Shown here: positions 44,392 to 53,563 of the stretch, in pieces
Numbering within the stretch: the first letter of the stretch is position 1
Layout: each line of letters begins with the position of its first letter
From: CAVSMC01 sp963798655
GTDB taxonomy: Bacteria > Pseudomonadota > Gammaproteobacteria > Burkholderiales > Casimicrobiaceae
Reading direction: 5' to 3'
NCBI GenBank assembly: GCA_963798655.1
Contig: CAWCUH010000005.1
Span: 99,593-163,592 of the forward strand
DNA: 64,000 nucleotides
The notes under the pieces: generated by a model
Database searches by the model: none
Told to the model about the DNA's origin: nothing
Seen by the model: only the letters and a program-made list of their open reading frames with translations
Position numbers and translations under genes: made by a program

Positions 44392-45129
44392 TCATTTGCT
44401 TGAACGGCGCGCCGCCGGCTTGGCGGAAAGCCGTGATCTCCACGTGGTGCCGAGATGCCGTTTCAATCGCCGCGATAGAGCCACCGCATCGCGGCGCTCG
44501 AGCGCGGCGATGATCTTCTCGTGATCGGCGACGGCGTCCGCCCAGCGCTCCTTGCTCAATCGCTCCGGACTCGTCGTCAAGAATCGCACGCGATAAAGGC
44601 GAGCGTTGAGCGTGGCATGCAGCCGTTGCAGCGTCGCGTTGCCGCTCGCGGCTGCGATCCCGAGATGGATCTGTTGATTGAGCTTGAAATACGCGAGCCG
44701 GTCGCCCCGGGCGTACGCCTTGAGCATTCGCTCGTGCACCGCGCGCAAGCCGGCGATCGCATCGTCGGTTGCCGCGGCGCATGCGAGCTCGGCAGCGATC
44801 GCCTCGATCCCGCCGAGGGCGGTCAGCATGTCCTCGATCTCGACGAGATCCGGGTTGGCGACGAACGCGCCGCGATTCGGCACGAGATCGACGAGTCCCT
44901 CGCTCACCAGGAGCTTGATGCCCTCGCGCAGCGGCGTGCGCGATACGTGCAGCGTTTCGACGAGCCTGATCTCGTTGAGCTTCTCGCCCGGACGCAGCGC
45001 GTCCTCGGCGATCATGTCGCGAAGGCGTTCGGCGACCTGCGCGGGCAGCGTCTGACGCGCGATGTGCCGCACCGTCGCTTCGTCGACGCGGCCGCGATGG
45101 GTCGATGCGTCGTCGCGATCGATCCTCAT
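44392..45129 (-). CDS. GntR-family regulator with FCD domain (system 3)
   Basis: 245-aa regulator. Winged helix in residues 30-95 (QVAERLRDMIAEDALRPGEKLNEIRLVETLHVSRTPLREGIKLL), then an FCD ligand domain with LNQQIHLGIAAASGN and ADHEKIIAALERRD. The start ATG at 45129 overlaps the DctM stop by 4 nt, and pdxA starts 12 nt downstream of its end. It probably controls the operon from the site at 48010-48023. Confidence 0.92.
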   Translation of the reverse strand: MRIDRDDASTHRGRVDEATVRHIARQTLPAQVAERLRDMIAEDALRPGEKLNEIRLVETLHVSRTPLREGIKLLVSEGLVDLVPNRGAFVANPDLVEIEDMLTALGGIEAIAAELACAAATDDAIAGLRAVHERMLKAYARGDRLAYFKLNQQIHLGIAAASGNATLQRLHATLNARLYRVRFLTTSPERLSKERWADAVADHEKIIAALERRDAVALSRRLKRHLGTTWRSRLSAKPAARRSSK

Positions 45130-46409
45130 CGATATAGCCAGTCGACGAGTCCGAGCGAGAACACCGGAACGTAGGTGGCGAGCACGAGCACGACGAGCAG
45201 CACGCCGATGTACGGAAGATTCACTTTCGTCGTGCTCCACATGTCGGTCTTCGCGATCGAGCACGCCGTGGCGAGTACGCTCGCGACCGGCGGCGTCTGC
45301 TGACCGATGGCGAGATTCAACGTCACGATGACCCCGAAGTGCACGAGGTCGATGCCCACCGCCTTCACGAGCGGCAGCACGATGGGAACGACCAGGATGA
45401 TCGCCGCGGCGCTGTGCAGGAACATGCCGAGCACGAGGAGGAAGAGGTTGAGCAGCAGCAGCACGAGCCACTTTTCGTGCGTCACGTGCGTGATCGCGGC
45501 CGCGAGCTCCTGCGGCAGCTGGATGCGCGTCAGGTACAACCCGAGAACCGCGGAAGTTGCGACGAGGAGCAGCACCGTCGCCGTTTGCAGGATGCCGTCG
45601 ATAACGGCGCGGTAGAGCTGGCGGGCGTTCAGGTCGCGGTAGATCAGCCCGCTCACGATCAGCGCCGCCACCACCGCGAGCCCCGCGCCCTCGGTCGCGG
45701 TCACGATGCCGCCGAAGATGCCGCCCAGGATGATGACCGGCAGCAGCAGCGCCCAGCCGGCCTGCCGGAACGCTTCGACGAGTCGCGGAACGCTGAACGC
45801 CTGCTCGCGTGGCAGGTTGTGCCGCACCGCATAGCGGTAGCACAGCGCCATCATGCCAAGGCCGCCGAGCACGCCCGGCGCCACGCCGGCGACGAACAGC
45901 TTGACGACCGAAGCATCGGCGATCGTCGCGTAGAGGATCATCGGGATCGACGGCGGGATGATGATCGCGAGCGAGCCCGCGGACGAAGTGATGGCCGCGG
46001 CGAACTCCTTGCGATAGCCGCGTCGTTTCATCGATGGGATCAAGACGGAGCCGACTGCCGCCACGTCGGCGACCGCCGAGCCGGAGATCTCGGCGAAGAA
46101 CATGTTGACGCCCACGTTCACCACGGCAAGACCGCCGCGCACGAAGCCGATCATCGCGGAGAGCAGGTTGACGAGCCGCTGCGAGATGCCACCCGTATTC
46201 ATCAGCGCGCCGGCCAGCACGAATAGAGGCACGGCGATCAGCGGAAAGCTGGTCGAGCCGCGGTAGAGCGACAGAGCGACCTCGACGAGGGCGTCGAAGC
46301 CGAGGCTCCACGCGATGCCGGCGACGCCGACGGCGCCGATTGCGATCGCGATCGGCACGTTGATCGCAACGAGGGCGATCATGCCGAGAATCACCAATGT
46401 GCCCGCCAT
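45126..46409 (-). CDS. TRAP transporter large permease (DctM), system 3
   Basis: 427-aa DctM with 12 or more helices: FPLIAVPLFVLAGALMNTGGISQRLVNL, AEISGSAVADVAAVGSVLIPSM, IIIPPSIPMILYATIADAS and AIGQQTPPVASVLATACSIAKTD. The last motif has Gln-Gln-Thr instead of the more common Gln-Leu-Thr. It lies 3 nt after DctQ and overlaps the GntR gene. Confidence 0.94.
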   Translation of the reverse strand: MAGTLVILGMIALVAINVPIAIAIGAVGVAGIAWSLGFDALVEVALSLYRGSTSFPLIAVPLFVLAGALMNTGGISQRLVNLLSAMIGFVRGGLAVVNVGVNMFFAEISGSAVADVAAVGSVLIPSMKRRGYRKEFAAAITSSAGSLAIIIPPSIPMILYATIADASVVKLFVAGVAPGVLGGLGMMALCYRYAVRHNLPREQAFSVPRLVEAFRQAGWALLLPVIILGGIFGGIVTATEGAGLAVVAALIVSGLIYRDLNARQLYRAVIDGILQTATVLLLVATSAVLGLYLTRIQLPQELAAAITHVTHEKWLVLLLLNLFLLVLGMFLHSAAAIILVVPIVLPLVKAVGIDLVHFGVIVTLNLAIGQQTPPVASVLATACSIAKTDMWSTTKVNLPYIGVLLVVLVLATYVPVFSLGLVDWLYR

Positions 46410-46412
46410 GCC

Positions 46413-46973
46413 TCAGCGCTCCGCGTGCGTGGTGAGCGTCGCGCGCGCGTGCGCGATCGCCTCCTCGCGCGCCTGCGCCTCCCGATTGACACCTGCTCGC
46501 ACCTGTGCGAGCGCCCCGGGCATGCTGAGGATCTCGGCGCACAGGAACAGCGCGCCACCGATCGGGATGATCGCCTGCACGATGCGTTGCGGTACCCACG
46601 GCAGGCTGGTGAGCGTGTCGAAGGCGACCGCGTCGAGCACGCGCAAGCCGTATACCGTGACGACGCCGAAAAAGGCGAGCACGACGAGCTCGGAGAGCAC
46701 GAACAGCGCCACGCGCAACCCTGGCTGCAGCCTCAGCACGAGCTCGGGAACGCCGAGATGCGCGCGCTTGAGCGCAGCAAGCGCCGCGCCGAAATACGTC
46801 AGCCATGCGAGCAGCACCGATGCGACCTCGTCGTACCAGCCGAGCGAGTTGCCGACCGTGCGCAGGACGACCGCCGCGACGACGATCGTCAACAGCGTCA
46901 CGAGCAGCGCGACCGCGACGATCTCGAGCGCGACCTCGAAGGCCAAGCTCAGCTTCGCCATCGCCCTGTCCAT
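46413..46973 (-). CDS. TRAP transporter small permease (DctQ), system 3
   Basis: 186-aa protein with four membrane helices; WYDEVASVLLAWLTYFGAALAALKRAHLG is the DctQ signature. A second ATG at 46961 is an alternative start. The last 30 residues form a charged cytoplasmic tail. It lies 10 nt after DctP. Confidence 0.9.
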   Translation of the reverse strand: MDRAMAKLSLAFEVALEIVAVALLVTLLTIVVAAVVLRTVGNSLGWYDEVASVLLAWLTYFGAALAALKRAHLGVPELVLRLQPGLRVALFVLSELVVLAFFGVVTVYGLRVLDAVAFDTLTSLPWVPQRIVQAIIPIGGALFLCAEILSMPGALAQVRAGVNREAQAREEAIAHARATLTTHAER

Positions 46974-46983
46974 GGCGCAAGCG

Positions 46984-47955
46984 CTATTTCGCGAGCTCGA
47001 GCGCCTTGTCGATCAACTGCTGGCCGCCGGGAACTTCCTTGCCGAATTCCGCGTAGATCGGCGTGCTCGCCTTGACGAAAGCGCCGCGATCCGCCGTGTT
47101 GACGGCCATGCCGCTCGCCTTGAGCTTACCGAGCAGCTCGTCGTCGAGCCGAGCGCCCTCGGCAAGCGCAGTCTTCTGCACCTGTGGCGCGATCTCGAGC
47201 ACCGCTTGCTTGACCTTGTCGGGAAGCTTGGCCCAGCTCGCCGCACCGCTGAGCAGGAACGCGGGCGAGTAAAGGTGGTTGGTCATCGACAGGTACTTCT
47301 GCACCTCGTAGAACTTGGAGCCCCATACGTTGGTGAGTGGATTCTCCTGTCCGTCGAGGACCTTGGTCTGCAGCGCGACGAACACCTCGCCGTAGTTCAT
47401 AGGCGTCGGGTTGGCGTCCCACGCCTTGAACATCTTCACGCGCCACACGCCCGGAGGCACGCGCAACTTGATGCCGGCAAGATCGGCCGGCACGTTGATC
47501 GGCCGCACGCTGTTGGTGATCTGCCGGAAGCCGTTCTCCCAGGTGGAGACGAGCTTGAGTCCCTTGCCTTCGAGCGGCGGCGCGAGCACCGGCTGCACGA
47601 TATTGCGATCGATCGCGAGCAGGTGCTGCCTGTCCTTGATGACGAAGGGCATGTCGAACAGACCGAACTGCGGCGTGATCGACGACATGTACGAGGAGAT
47701 CAACGTGAAGTTGACGGTGCCCAGGCGCAGCTTCTGCACGAGCTCCTTCTCGTCGCCGAGCTGGCCGTCGGCGTAGTACTTCACGTCGTAGTCCTTGCCG
47801 AGCTTGTCCTGAAGTCGTTTCGTGAACTCGGCCAGCGTGGTGCCCTGCAACGAGCTCGCCGAGGCGCCGGTCGCTATTACGATCGTTTCGGCGCGCGCGG
47901 CGACTGCGATCAGCGCGCCAGCGAACAGCAGCGCGGCAAGCAAAGTACGCTTCAT
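46984..47955 (-). CDS. TRAP periplasmic solute-binding protein (DctP), system 3
   Basis: 323-aa exported binding protein with signal peptide (LLFAGALIAVAARA-E). DGQLGDEKELVQKLRLGTVNF and IKLRVPPGVWRVKMFKAWDANPTPMNYGEVFVALQTKVLDGQENP give the DctP fold and the carboxylate-binding Arg. The start at 47955 is taken because GGAGG is 5 nt upstream; an ATG directly before it (47958) is too close to the site. It heads the system 3 operon, followed by DctQ, DctM, GntR and PdxA. Confidence 0.93.
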   Translation of the reverse strand: MKRTLLAALLFAGALIAVAARAETIVIATGASASSLQGTTLAEFTKRLQDKLGKDYDVKYYADGQLGDEKELVQKLRLGTVNFTLISSYMSSITPQFGLFDMPFVIKDRQHLLAIDRNIVQPVLAPPLEGKGLKLVSTWENGFRQITNSVRPINVPADLAGIKLRVPPGVWRVKMFKAWDANPTPMNYGEVFVALQTKVLDGQENPLTNVWGSKFYEVQKYLSMTNHLYSPAFLLSGAASWAKLPDKVKQAVLEIAPQVQKTALAEGARLDDELLGKLKASGMAVNTADRGAFVKASTPIYAEFGKEVPGGQQLIDKALELAK

Positions 47956-48009
47956 CATGCCCTCCGTGTTCCGTTCGAAATTGTGCGGGTCGAGTCGTCG
48001 CCCGACCGT

Positions 48010-48023
48010 TGATCATTTGATCA
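48010..48023. promoter_or_regulatory. Palindromic operator candidate before system 3 DctP
   Basis: TGATCA-TT-TGATCA is a perfect symmetrical repeat of a 6-bp palindrome. It lies between the promoter at 48054-48083 and the DctP gene, where a GntR repressor would block transcription. Confidence 0.4.
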
Positions 48024-48053
48024 TCCAGTCGGCATGGCCAACCGCCAGCGTTA

Positions 48054-48083
48054 TTTATAACACAGCATAAATAATTATGTCAC
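48054..48083 (-). promoter_or_regulatory. sigma70-like promoter of the system 3 TRAP operon
   Basis: On the minus strand GTGACA (48078-48083), 18-bp spacer, TATAAA (48054-48059), inside the most AT-rich stretch of the region. It drives DctP-DctQ-DctM-GntR-PdxA. Confidence 0.55.
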
Positions 48084-49353
48084 GGGACGCTGCTGGTCGA
48101 ACCAGCCGAAAACGCCGAGCGCCCTACCGATCACTTGGGACGAACAGGACCGACTCCTTTCGAAGCTACTGCGCGTCTGGCTTCTGGATATGCTCCCGCC
48201 TGAAATGCGCCAGGCGGACGAGTCCATCAGGCGCGCGTGCGCCGCGAAATGGAAGTAGGTTGCGACCCTACCAAGCACGGGGTTACTGCCCGACTTCTGA
48301 TAAGCGGGCGGGATCTGGCGAATCATCGAGTCAACGGTCGCGCCGCGCGCCCGTCACAAACGCAAAGCCCCGCGATAAGCTCGCAGGGCTTCACAGGGTT
48401 GCCACTTGCGTGGCTTCATTTCGTCACGTCACCGTGACGCATGCCGGCCCGTGATGACCGGCTTCAGGAGTCATGCGGTCGGTAGTCTCATCGATAGGTC
48501 TGCTCTCCTTTCACGACTTCGCGCGAAGCGACTCGTGCGACGAGCTTCGTCGTCTGCTCCGGGTCCCCGGCTCGGGATAATCCTCAAGACAGTGTGCCGA
48601 GGGTGGTCGCTGCCCGTTCGCCTCAGGTGCACCCGCAGACGGGGCGCGCACAACAGCGAAACACGGATGCGGCAACCGGATTGTCAGACTTTGGTTCGAG
48701 AATCCATCCCGAGCCGAATCGCCAGAGCGCTTTCAGTCGACGCCTTTCGCCGGTCCTTGTCAAGGCCGTATCGCTTGATGGGCCTTGCGCTGCGTCAACA
48801 AGCCGCGGCGCGCACAACGATACCCTGCGAGTCGAACTCGGTGACGAAGGCGAAGCGCGCATGGAGTTTCTCGATACCGGCAACGGCGATGACGTGCTCG
48901 ACTTCACGTACGAGTATCTCGCCCGATGTGCGCTGCCGCCTACGGACGAAGAAGTGCGCAACGTGACGCTCGTGCTGGCACAATGCGCGGGCCGTATCGT
49001 CGCGCGCGCAACCGCCGACTCGCTTCTCGCCGATCGCTAGTGGGCGACGCCCGAACGCCGAAGGGCGCGCCGGCCGAACCCTGACACTCTTCCCCGTACT
49101 CGTGCATTCGGGTCCGCTATCCCGCGACGGATAGCGTGCCGCCACGCGAACCGCGTATCAGGTGCCCAATCGCGGCACTAGGGTGACGCAGCCCACCTCC
49201 CGCAACGAGCCCCGATCGGCTGTGGACGCCCTCGGCGTGGCCCATTCGGCGAAGCACGGTCACAACGGGCGCTCTGGTACAGCATCTGCTTTTCTCCAGA
49301 CGCTGTAGCGAGCGGCCGCCCACATCCGCTCGAGTTAGAGGAAGGAATCCAGC
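48084..49353. other. 1.27-kb region without a confident gene
   Basis: Lies between the system 3 promoter and the PBP gene. Contents: an imperfect hairpin at 48365-48391 (AAGCCC-CGCGA / TCGCA-GGGCTT, one mismatch) without a T run, a GTCACCGTGAC palindrome near 48430, and a plus-strand frame 48594-49040. The last 75 residues of that frame (DTLRVELGDEGEARMEF... to 49040) look protein-like, with an internal ATG at 48861. No good ribosome-binding site or family match was seen, so it is not called as a gene. The region could hold decayed genes. Confidence 0.5.
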
Positions 49354-51774
49354 ATGGAGGACGCCAGCGGAAGCAGTATCAAGGTCACCTTGATGCAGTT
49401 GCCTTGGGCGGTCGTGCGCTTCATCGGTCGGCTTGTCCTGCGCTTTTTCGTAGCGCTCGGAGTGCTCGCGGCACTGGCGGTCGTCGGCTATTTCGAGCTC
49501 GAATCGATCATCGAGGCGATCGATTCGCGCTACGCAAGCGAGATCGATGCGTATCTGCGTATCGACCGTAACGCGATCTCGCGGTTGCGCGACCGCGCCT
49601 ACTTTGCCCAGCAATCCGTGCTCGTCAACGAGGATCTCAAGACGGTTGCCTGCATCTCGTCGCCCGAGCGGCGCATCCTGATCAACGACGGGGCGAACAT
49701 CCCGCCGCTCTTCGTCAGCGCCATTCTTGCGTCGGAGGACAAGAACTTCTTCACGCACCAGGGCATCGACAAGGCCGCCATCGTGCGGGCGCTGGGTAAG
49801 CGTGTTCTCATGGAGAGCCGCTCGGGAGCGTCAACGCTCACGATGCAGATCGCCAAGCACCTTCGCGGCGGCACGGGCCGCGCATCGACCGAGACGGAAA
49901 AGATCGGCGACATCGTCATGGCGCTTCGGATCGAGCGCGCGTTCTCACGGCAGGATCTGTTGCTGAAATACGTGAACATGCCGTACTTCGGCCGCGGTCA
50001 GTACGGTATCGAAGCGGCGAGCCGCGCTTATTTCGGCAAGCCGGCGAAGGGACTGCCGCTCTCCCAGGCCGCGTTTATCGTGGCGCTCATCAACAAGCCG
50101 GCGTTGCCCGACCGATCGTTCGCGACCGACCCGCTGCTGCGCACGCGCGACCAGATTCACGATGCCAATTGGGCGGAAGCCGCGCGCGGCACGATGCGCG
50201 TGCTCGATCTGATGCTCGACCAGGGCGTCATCGACGCCGTCGAGCATGCGCGCGCGGCAGGCGAAGTCGAGAAGTCGCTTCGCAAGGATGTGCTGTCACG
50301 GGGCATGGGCTGCGGGACGCATGATCACTTTCTCGAACGCGTGCGCATCCTCTACAAGGATCGCTTCCCGATCAACAGGGGCGGGCTCACGATCTCGATC
50401 ACGCGCGACGACGCGCTCCAGGACGTCCTCGCCAGCGCGGTCGAGCTGACTCTTCGCACCTACCTCACCCGTCATCCGGACGATTCGGACAACGACCTGC
50501 TGCGCGCTGGCGCGTTCGCGGTCGACTTCACCGGCGACGTTCTCGCCGAAGTCGGTAATGTCAATTTCAACCCATTGAAGTACGACGTGATCGCGACCGG
50601 CTGGCGACAGCCGGGGTCGACCTTCAAGATCTTCACCTACGGGGGACTGGTCGAGCGACTCACCAACGAGGTGCTCGCCGCCGAACCGCAACTCGATACC
50701 GTGGACGCGATCGCTGCCAAGGTCCTCGAGCGTTGCACGGTGCTCGACGCGCCGGTGTTCGTTCCGCTGGGGCGCGGGCGCGGCGTGAAGAAGATCGAGA
50801 ACTTCCACTCACGCTCGGAGCCGGAATACCGGGGTGACATTCCTTGCCGCATCGCGCTCGGCGAATCACGCAACACCGCGGCGATGCGCGCCGGCGCACG
50901 CGCCGGCATCAGGAACGTGATCGACCTTACCTATCGCTTGGGCATGCCCCGGGATCCGAAACATCCTCTGCAGCCCTATCCGACCACCGCGATTGGCGCA
51001 TCCGAAGTGAATCCGCTGTCGATGGCGTCGACGGCGGCGTTTGTCAACGGCGGCTTTCGCGTCACGCCGCGCTTCGCGAACGACGTCTGCCGCGACGGCA
51101 AGTCGCTGCTGTACACCGATGACGAAGGGCGCGCGAAGGACTGCGATGTCAAGGGCGAAAACCGTCCCGCACAAGAGCGCCTCATGCACCCCGCCGTATC
51201 GGCAGCGATGATCGAGCTCTTGAAGAGTCCGCTCGACATCGGATCCACCGGCACCGCAGCGAGCGTGAGGAGCGGCGTGATCCCGGGCATGGATCCGCTC
51301 GGTGACGCGATCTGGAAGTTGAAGCCCGAGGAGCGCAAGAAGCGCACGCTTGCGTTTCCGTTCGATCTTGCCGGCGAGATCGCCGGCAAGACCGGCACGG
51401 CGACCAACGCGGATGGCAAGACCTCCGACGTGTGGCTGCTGTTGTTCCTTCCCGGCCCACCTGGGCATGCAGACAAAGGCGTCGTGCTCGGCTTCTGGAT
51501 GGGCAAGGATTCGAAGGATCATCCGCTCGGCACTCGCGGCTCGACGGGTGGCGCTGGGTTCGCCGAGTCGGGCGCGCGCAACTGGGTGCATTCGGCGTCC
51601 ACGGTGCTCGCCTTTCTGCAGAAGGAACGAGGACTGCTACGGCCCGGGTACACGTTTCAGCCCATCATGCGCGACGATGTGCTCCGGCGATTCGACGCCA
51701 AGATGTCGAAGCCATCGCCGTCGGTTCCCACGCGCATCGCCGCCACGCCCGGCACGATGATCGTGCGTCGCTGA
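49354..51774 (+). CDS. Class A penicillin-binding protein (bifunctional transglycosylase/transpeptidase)
   Basis: 806-aa peptidoglycan synthase. One membrane anchor at about residues 25-47. The GT51 glycosyltransferase domain follows (ASEDKNFFTHQGID with the catalytic Glu, GASTLTMQIAKHL, RIERAFSRQDLLLKYVNMPYFGRGQYGIEAASRAYFGK). The transpeptidase domain has S422 in GSTFK, S505-x-N507 in ESRN and K679-T-G. It polymerises and cross-links peptidoglycan in the periplasm. Its motifs deviate somewhat from canonical PBP1a (ESRN for SxN), and it carries an Ala/Ser/Pro tail. A ribosome-binding site AGGAAGGA precedes the ATG. It stands alone. Confidence 0.92.
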   Translation: MEDASGSSIKVTLMQLPWAVVRFIGRLVLRFFVALGVLAALAVVGYFELESIIEAIDSRYASEIDAYLRIDRNAISRLRDRAYFAQQSVLVNEDLKTVACISSPERRILINDGANIPPLFVSAILASEDKNFFTHQGIDKAAIVRALGKRVLMESRSGASTLTMQIAKHLRGGTGRASTETEKIGDIVMALRIERAFSRQDLLLKYVNMPYFGRGQYGIEAASRAYFGKPAKGLPLSQAAFIVALINKPALPDRSFATDPLLRTRDQIHDANWAEAARGTMRVLDLMLDQGVIDAVEHARAAGEVEKSLRKDVLSRGMGCGTHDHFLERVRILYKDRFPINRGGLTISITRDDALQDVLASAVELTLRTYLTRHPDDSDNDLLRAGAFAVDFTGDVLAEVGNVNFNPLKYDVIATGWRQPGSTFKIFTYGGLVERLTNEVLAAEPQLDTVDAIAAKVLERCTVLDAPVFVPLGRGRGVKKIENFHSRSEPEYRGDIPCRIALGESRNTAAMRAGARAGIRNVIDLTYRLGMPRDPKHPLQPYPTTAIGASEVNPLSMASTAAFVNGGFRVTPRFANDVCRDGKSLLYTDDEGRAKDCDVKGENRPAQERLMHPAVSAAMIELLKSPLDIGSTGTAASVRSGVIPGMDPLGDAIWKLKPEERKKRTLAFPFDLAGEIAGKTGTATNADGKTSDVWLLLFLPGPPGHADKGVVLGFWMGKDSKDHPLGTRGSTGGAGFAESGARNWVHSASTVLAFLQKERGLLRPGYTFQPIMRDDVLRRFDAKMSKPSPSVPTRIAATPGTMIVRR

Positions 51775-51938
51775 ACGGCCAATGACGACAGGTCTGGGTG
51801 TATGCTGCCGCGGGAAAGCCAAGGCACGTCGCCGCTGTTGCCTCTGTCGACCGGACCGAGGTCATTCTGAATCTTTCTGCGCGCGATGCGCGATCCGGCG
51901 AGGCTCACCGGGGAATTCACTGGAAAGGCGGGGTTCGC

Positions 51939-53504
51939 ATGGCACATCTGATCCATCGCGCTGCAGCGCTGGCAACGGCTCTTGTCGTGACGACGGTTGC
52001 GCTACCGGCGCTCGCGGCCAAGACGGTCCTCAACGTCGGCATGGCAGCAATCGATGCGGGCAGGCTCGATCCGCATCTGTCGGCAACGACGCCGGACAAG
52101 GTGCTGTTCGACTGGATGTTCAACGGCCTCGTGAGGATGAAGCAGGGCACGATCAATCCGGATCCGGCGCTGATGGAAGGCGATCTCGCCGAGAGCTGGA
52201 AATCATCCGCGGACGGCAAGCAGTGGACGTTCAACCTGCGCAAGGGCGTCCAGTGCCATCACGGCTACGGCGAGTTCACCTCCGACGACGTGGTCTACTC
52301 GCTGGCCCGCGCCGGCGATCCCAAACGCTCCTCGTTCTCGAGCGACTTCAAGGACTTCGACAAGGTCGAGGCGCTCGACAAGTACACCGTCAGGATCACG
52401 CTGAAGAACCAGGTGCCGAGCCTTCTCGGGCTGCTGATCAACTACCAGGGCGGCAACATGGTGTGCAAGAAGGCGGCGGAGGAGATGGGCGAGAAATTCA
52501 CCCAGAAGCCGATCGGCACCGGCCCCTTCATGTTCGACGAGTACAAATCGAAGGAGTCGGTGTCGCTGGTCGCCAACCCGCAATATTTCCGCGGCAAGCC
52601 GAAGCTCGAAAAGATCGTCTACCGCTACATCCTCTCCGACGCGAGCCGCGATCTCGCGTTCACCTCGGGCGAGATCGACCTCACGTACGGTAAACAGGAT
52701 CAGACCTGGGTCGACCGGATGAAGAAGGAAAAAGACGTGATCGTCGACGTATTCGATCCGGCAGAGCTGTCGGTGCTCTATCTCAACGTCACCAAACCGC
52801 CGCTCGACGATCTTCGCGTGCGACAGGCGATCGCCTACGCGATCGACCGCAACCAGATCGTGCAATTCAAGGGCAAGGACATCGCGCGCGCGGCGACGTC
52901 GATCGTCCCCTCGGGTTATCTCGGACAGAGCGACGACGTGCCGCTGCTGCCGTACGATCCGGAAAAGGCGAAGGCGCTGCTCAAGGCGGCTGGGCATCCG
53001 AACGGGCTCACCATCCATGTCATCCACACCAACCTGCCCGGCATGCTGTCGATGATGGAAGTGGTCCAGGCGCAGTTGCGCAAGGTCGGCATCATCCTCG
53101 ACATGGAAGTGGTTGAGCACGCCACATTCCACGCCAATATCCGCAAGGACATGAGCCCGATCGTGCATTACAGCGCCGCGCGCTTCCCGATCGCCGATAC
53201 GTATCTGACGCAGTTCTATCTGGGGCGCAGCATCGTCGGCACCCCGACCGCGGTGACCAATTTCTCGCATTGCAATGACGCCGACGCCGAAATCGACGCC
53301 GCGCGCGTCGAGCCGGATTCGAGCAAGCAGAAGGCGCTGTGGAAGACAGCGCAGCAGAAGCTCATGGCCAAGGTGTGCGGAATCCCGATCTACGAGCAGC
53401 CGCAGATCTGGGGCCGGCGCGCGACGCTCGATTACGGCTTCCCGCTCAAAGGGTCATTGAGCCTCGGCCCGGTCATCGACGAGGGCACGCACTTCACGCA
53501 ATAA
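51939..53504 (+). CDS. ABC-type oligopeptide/opine-like substrate-binding protein
   Basis: 521-aa periplasmic binding protein of the SBP_bac_5 (DppA/OppA) class. Signal peptide residues 1-26 (cut after ALA-AK). DRNQIVQFKGKDIARAATSIVPSGYLG and the PYDPEKAKALLKAAGHPNG segment are family signatures. It delivers a peptide, opine or other amide-containing compound to the permease. It heads a roughly 10-kb operon with DppBCDF-like genes and oxidoreductases. The start at 51939 begins the signal peptide; upstream frame is untypical. Confidence 0.92.
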   Translation: MAHLIHRAAALATALVVTTVALPALAAKTVLNVGMAAIDAGRLDPHLSATTPDKVLFDWMFNGLVRMKQGTINPDPALMEGDLAESWKSSADGKQWTFNLRKGVQCHHGYGEFTSDDVVYSLARAGDPKRSSFSSDFKDFDKVEALDKYTVRITLKNQVPSLLGLLINYQGGNMVCKKAAEEMGEKFTQKPIGTGPFMFDEYKSKESVSLVANPQYFRGKPKLEKIVYRYILSDASRDLAFTSGEIDLTYGKQDQTWVDRMKKEKDVIVDVFDPAELSVLYLNVTKPPLDDLRVRQAIAYAIDRNQIVQFKGKDIARAATSIVPSGYLGQSDDVPLLPYDPEKAKALLKAAGHPNGLTIHVIHTNLPGMLSMMEVVQAQLRKVGIILDMEVVEHATFHANIRKDMSPIVHYSAARFPIADTYLTQFYLGRSIVGTPTAVTNFSHCNDADAEIDAARVEPDSSKQKALWKTAQQKLMAKVCGIPIYEQPQIWGRRATLDYGFPLKGSLSLGPVIDEGTHFTQ

Positions 53505-53563
53505 TCGAGACGCGTCCCTCCTCTCTCCGCGGGGAGAGGAAGGGAGCATCCGGCTAGCGGCCA

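Noticed and set aside
48690..48720. GGTTCGAGAATCC-like T-arm resemblance
   Set aside because: The rest of a tRNA cloverleaf (acceptor and anticodon stems) cannot be formed around it.
48594..49040. 148-codon plus-strand open frame before the PBP gene
   Set aside because: Only the last 75 residues look protein-like and there is no start signal; described in the gap entry rather than called as a gene.
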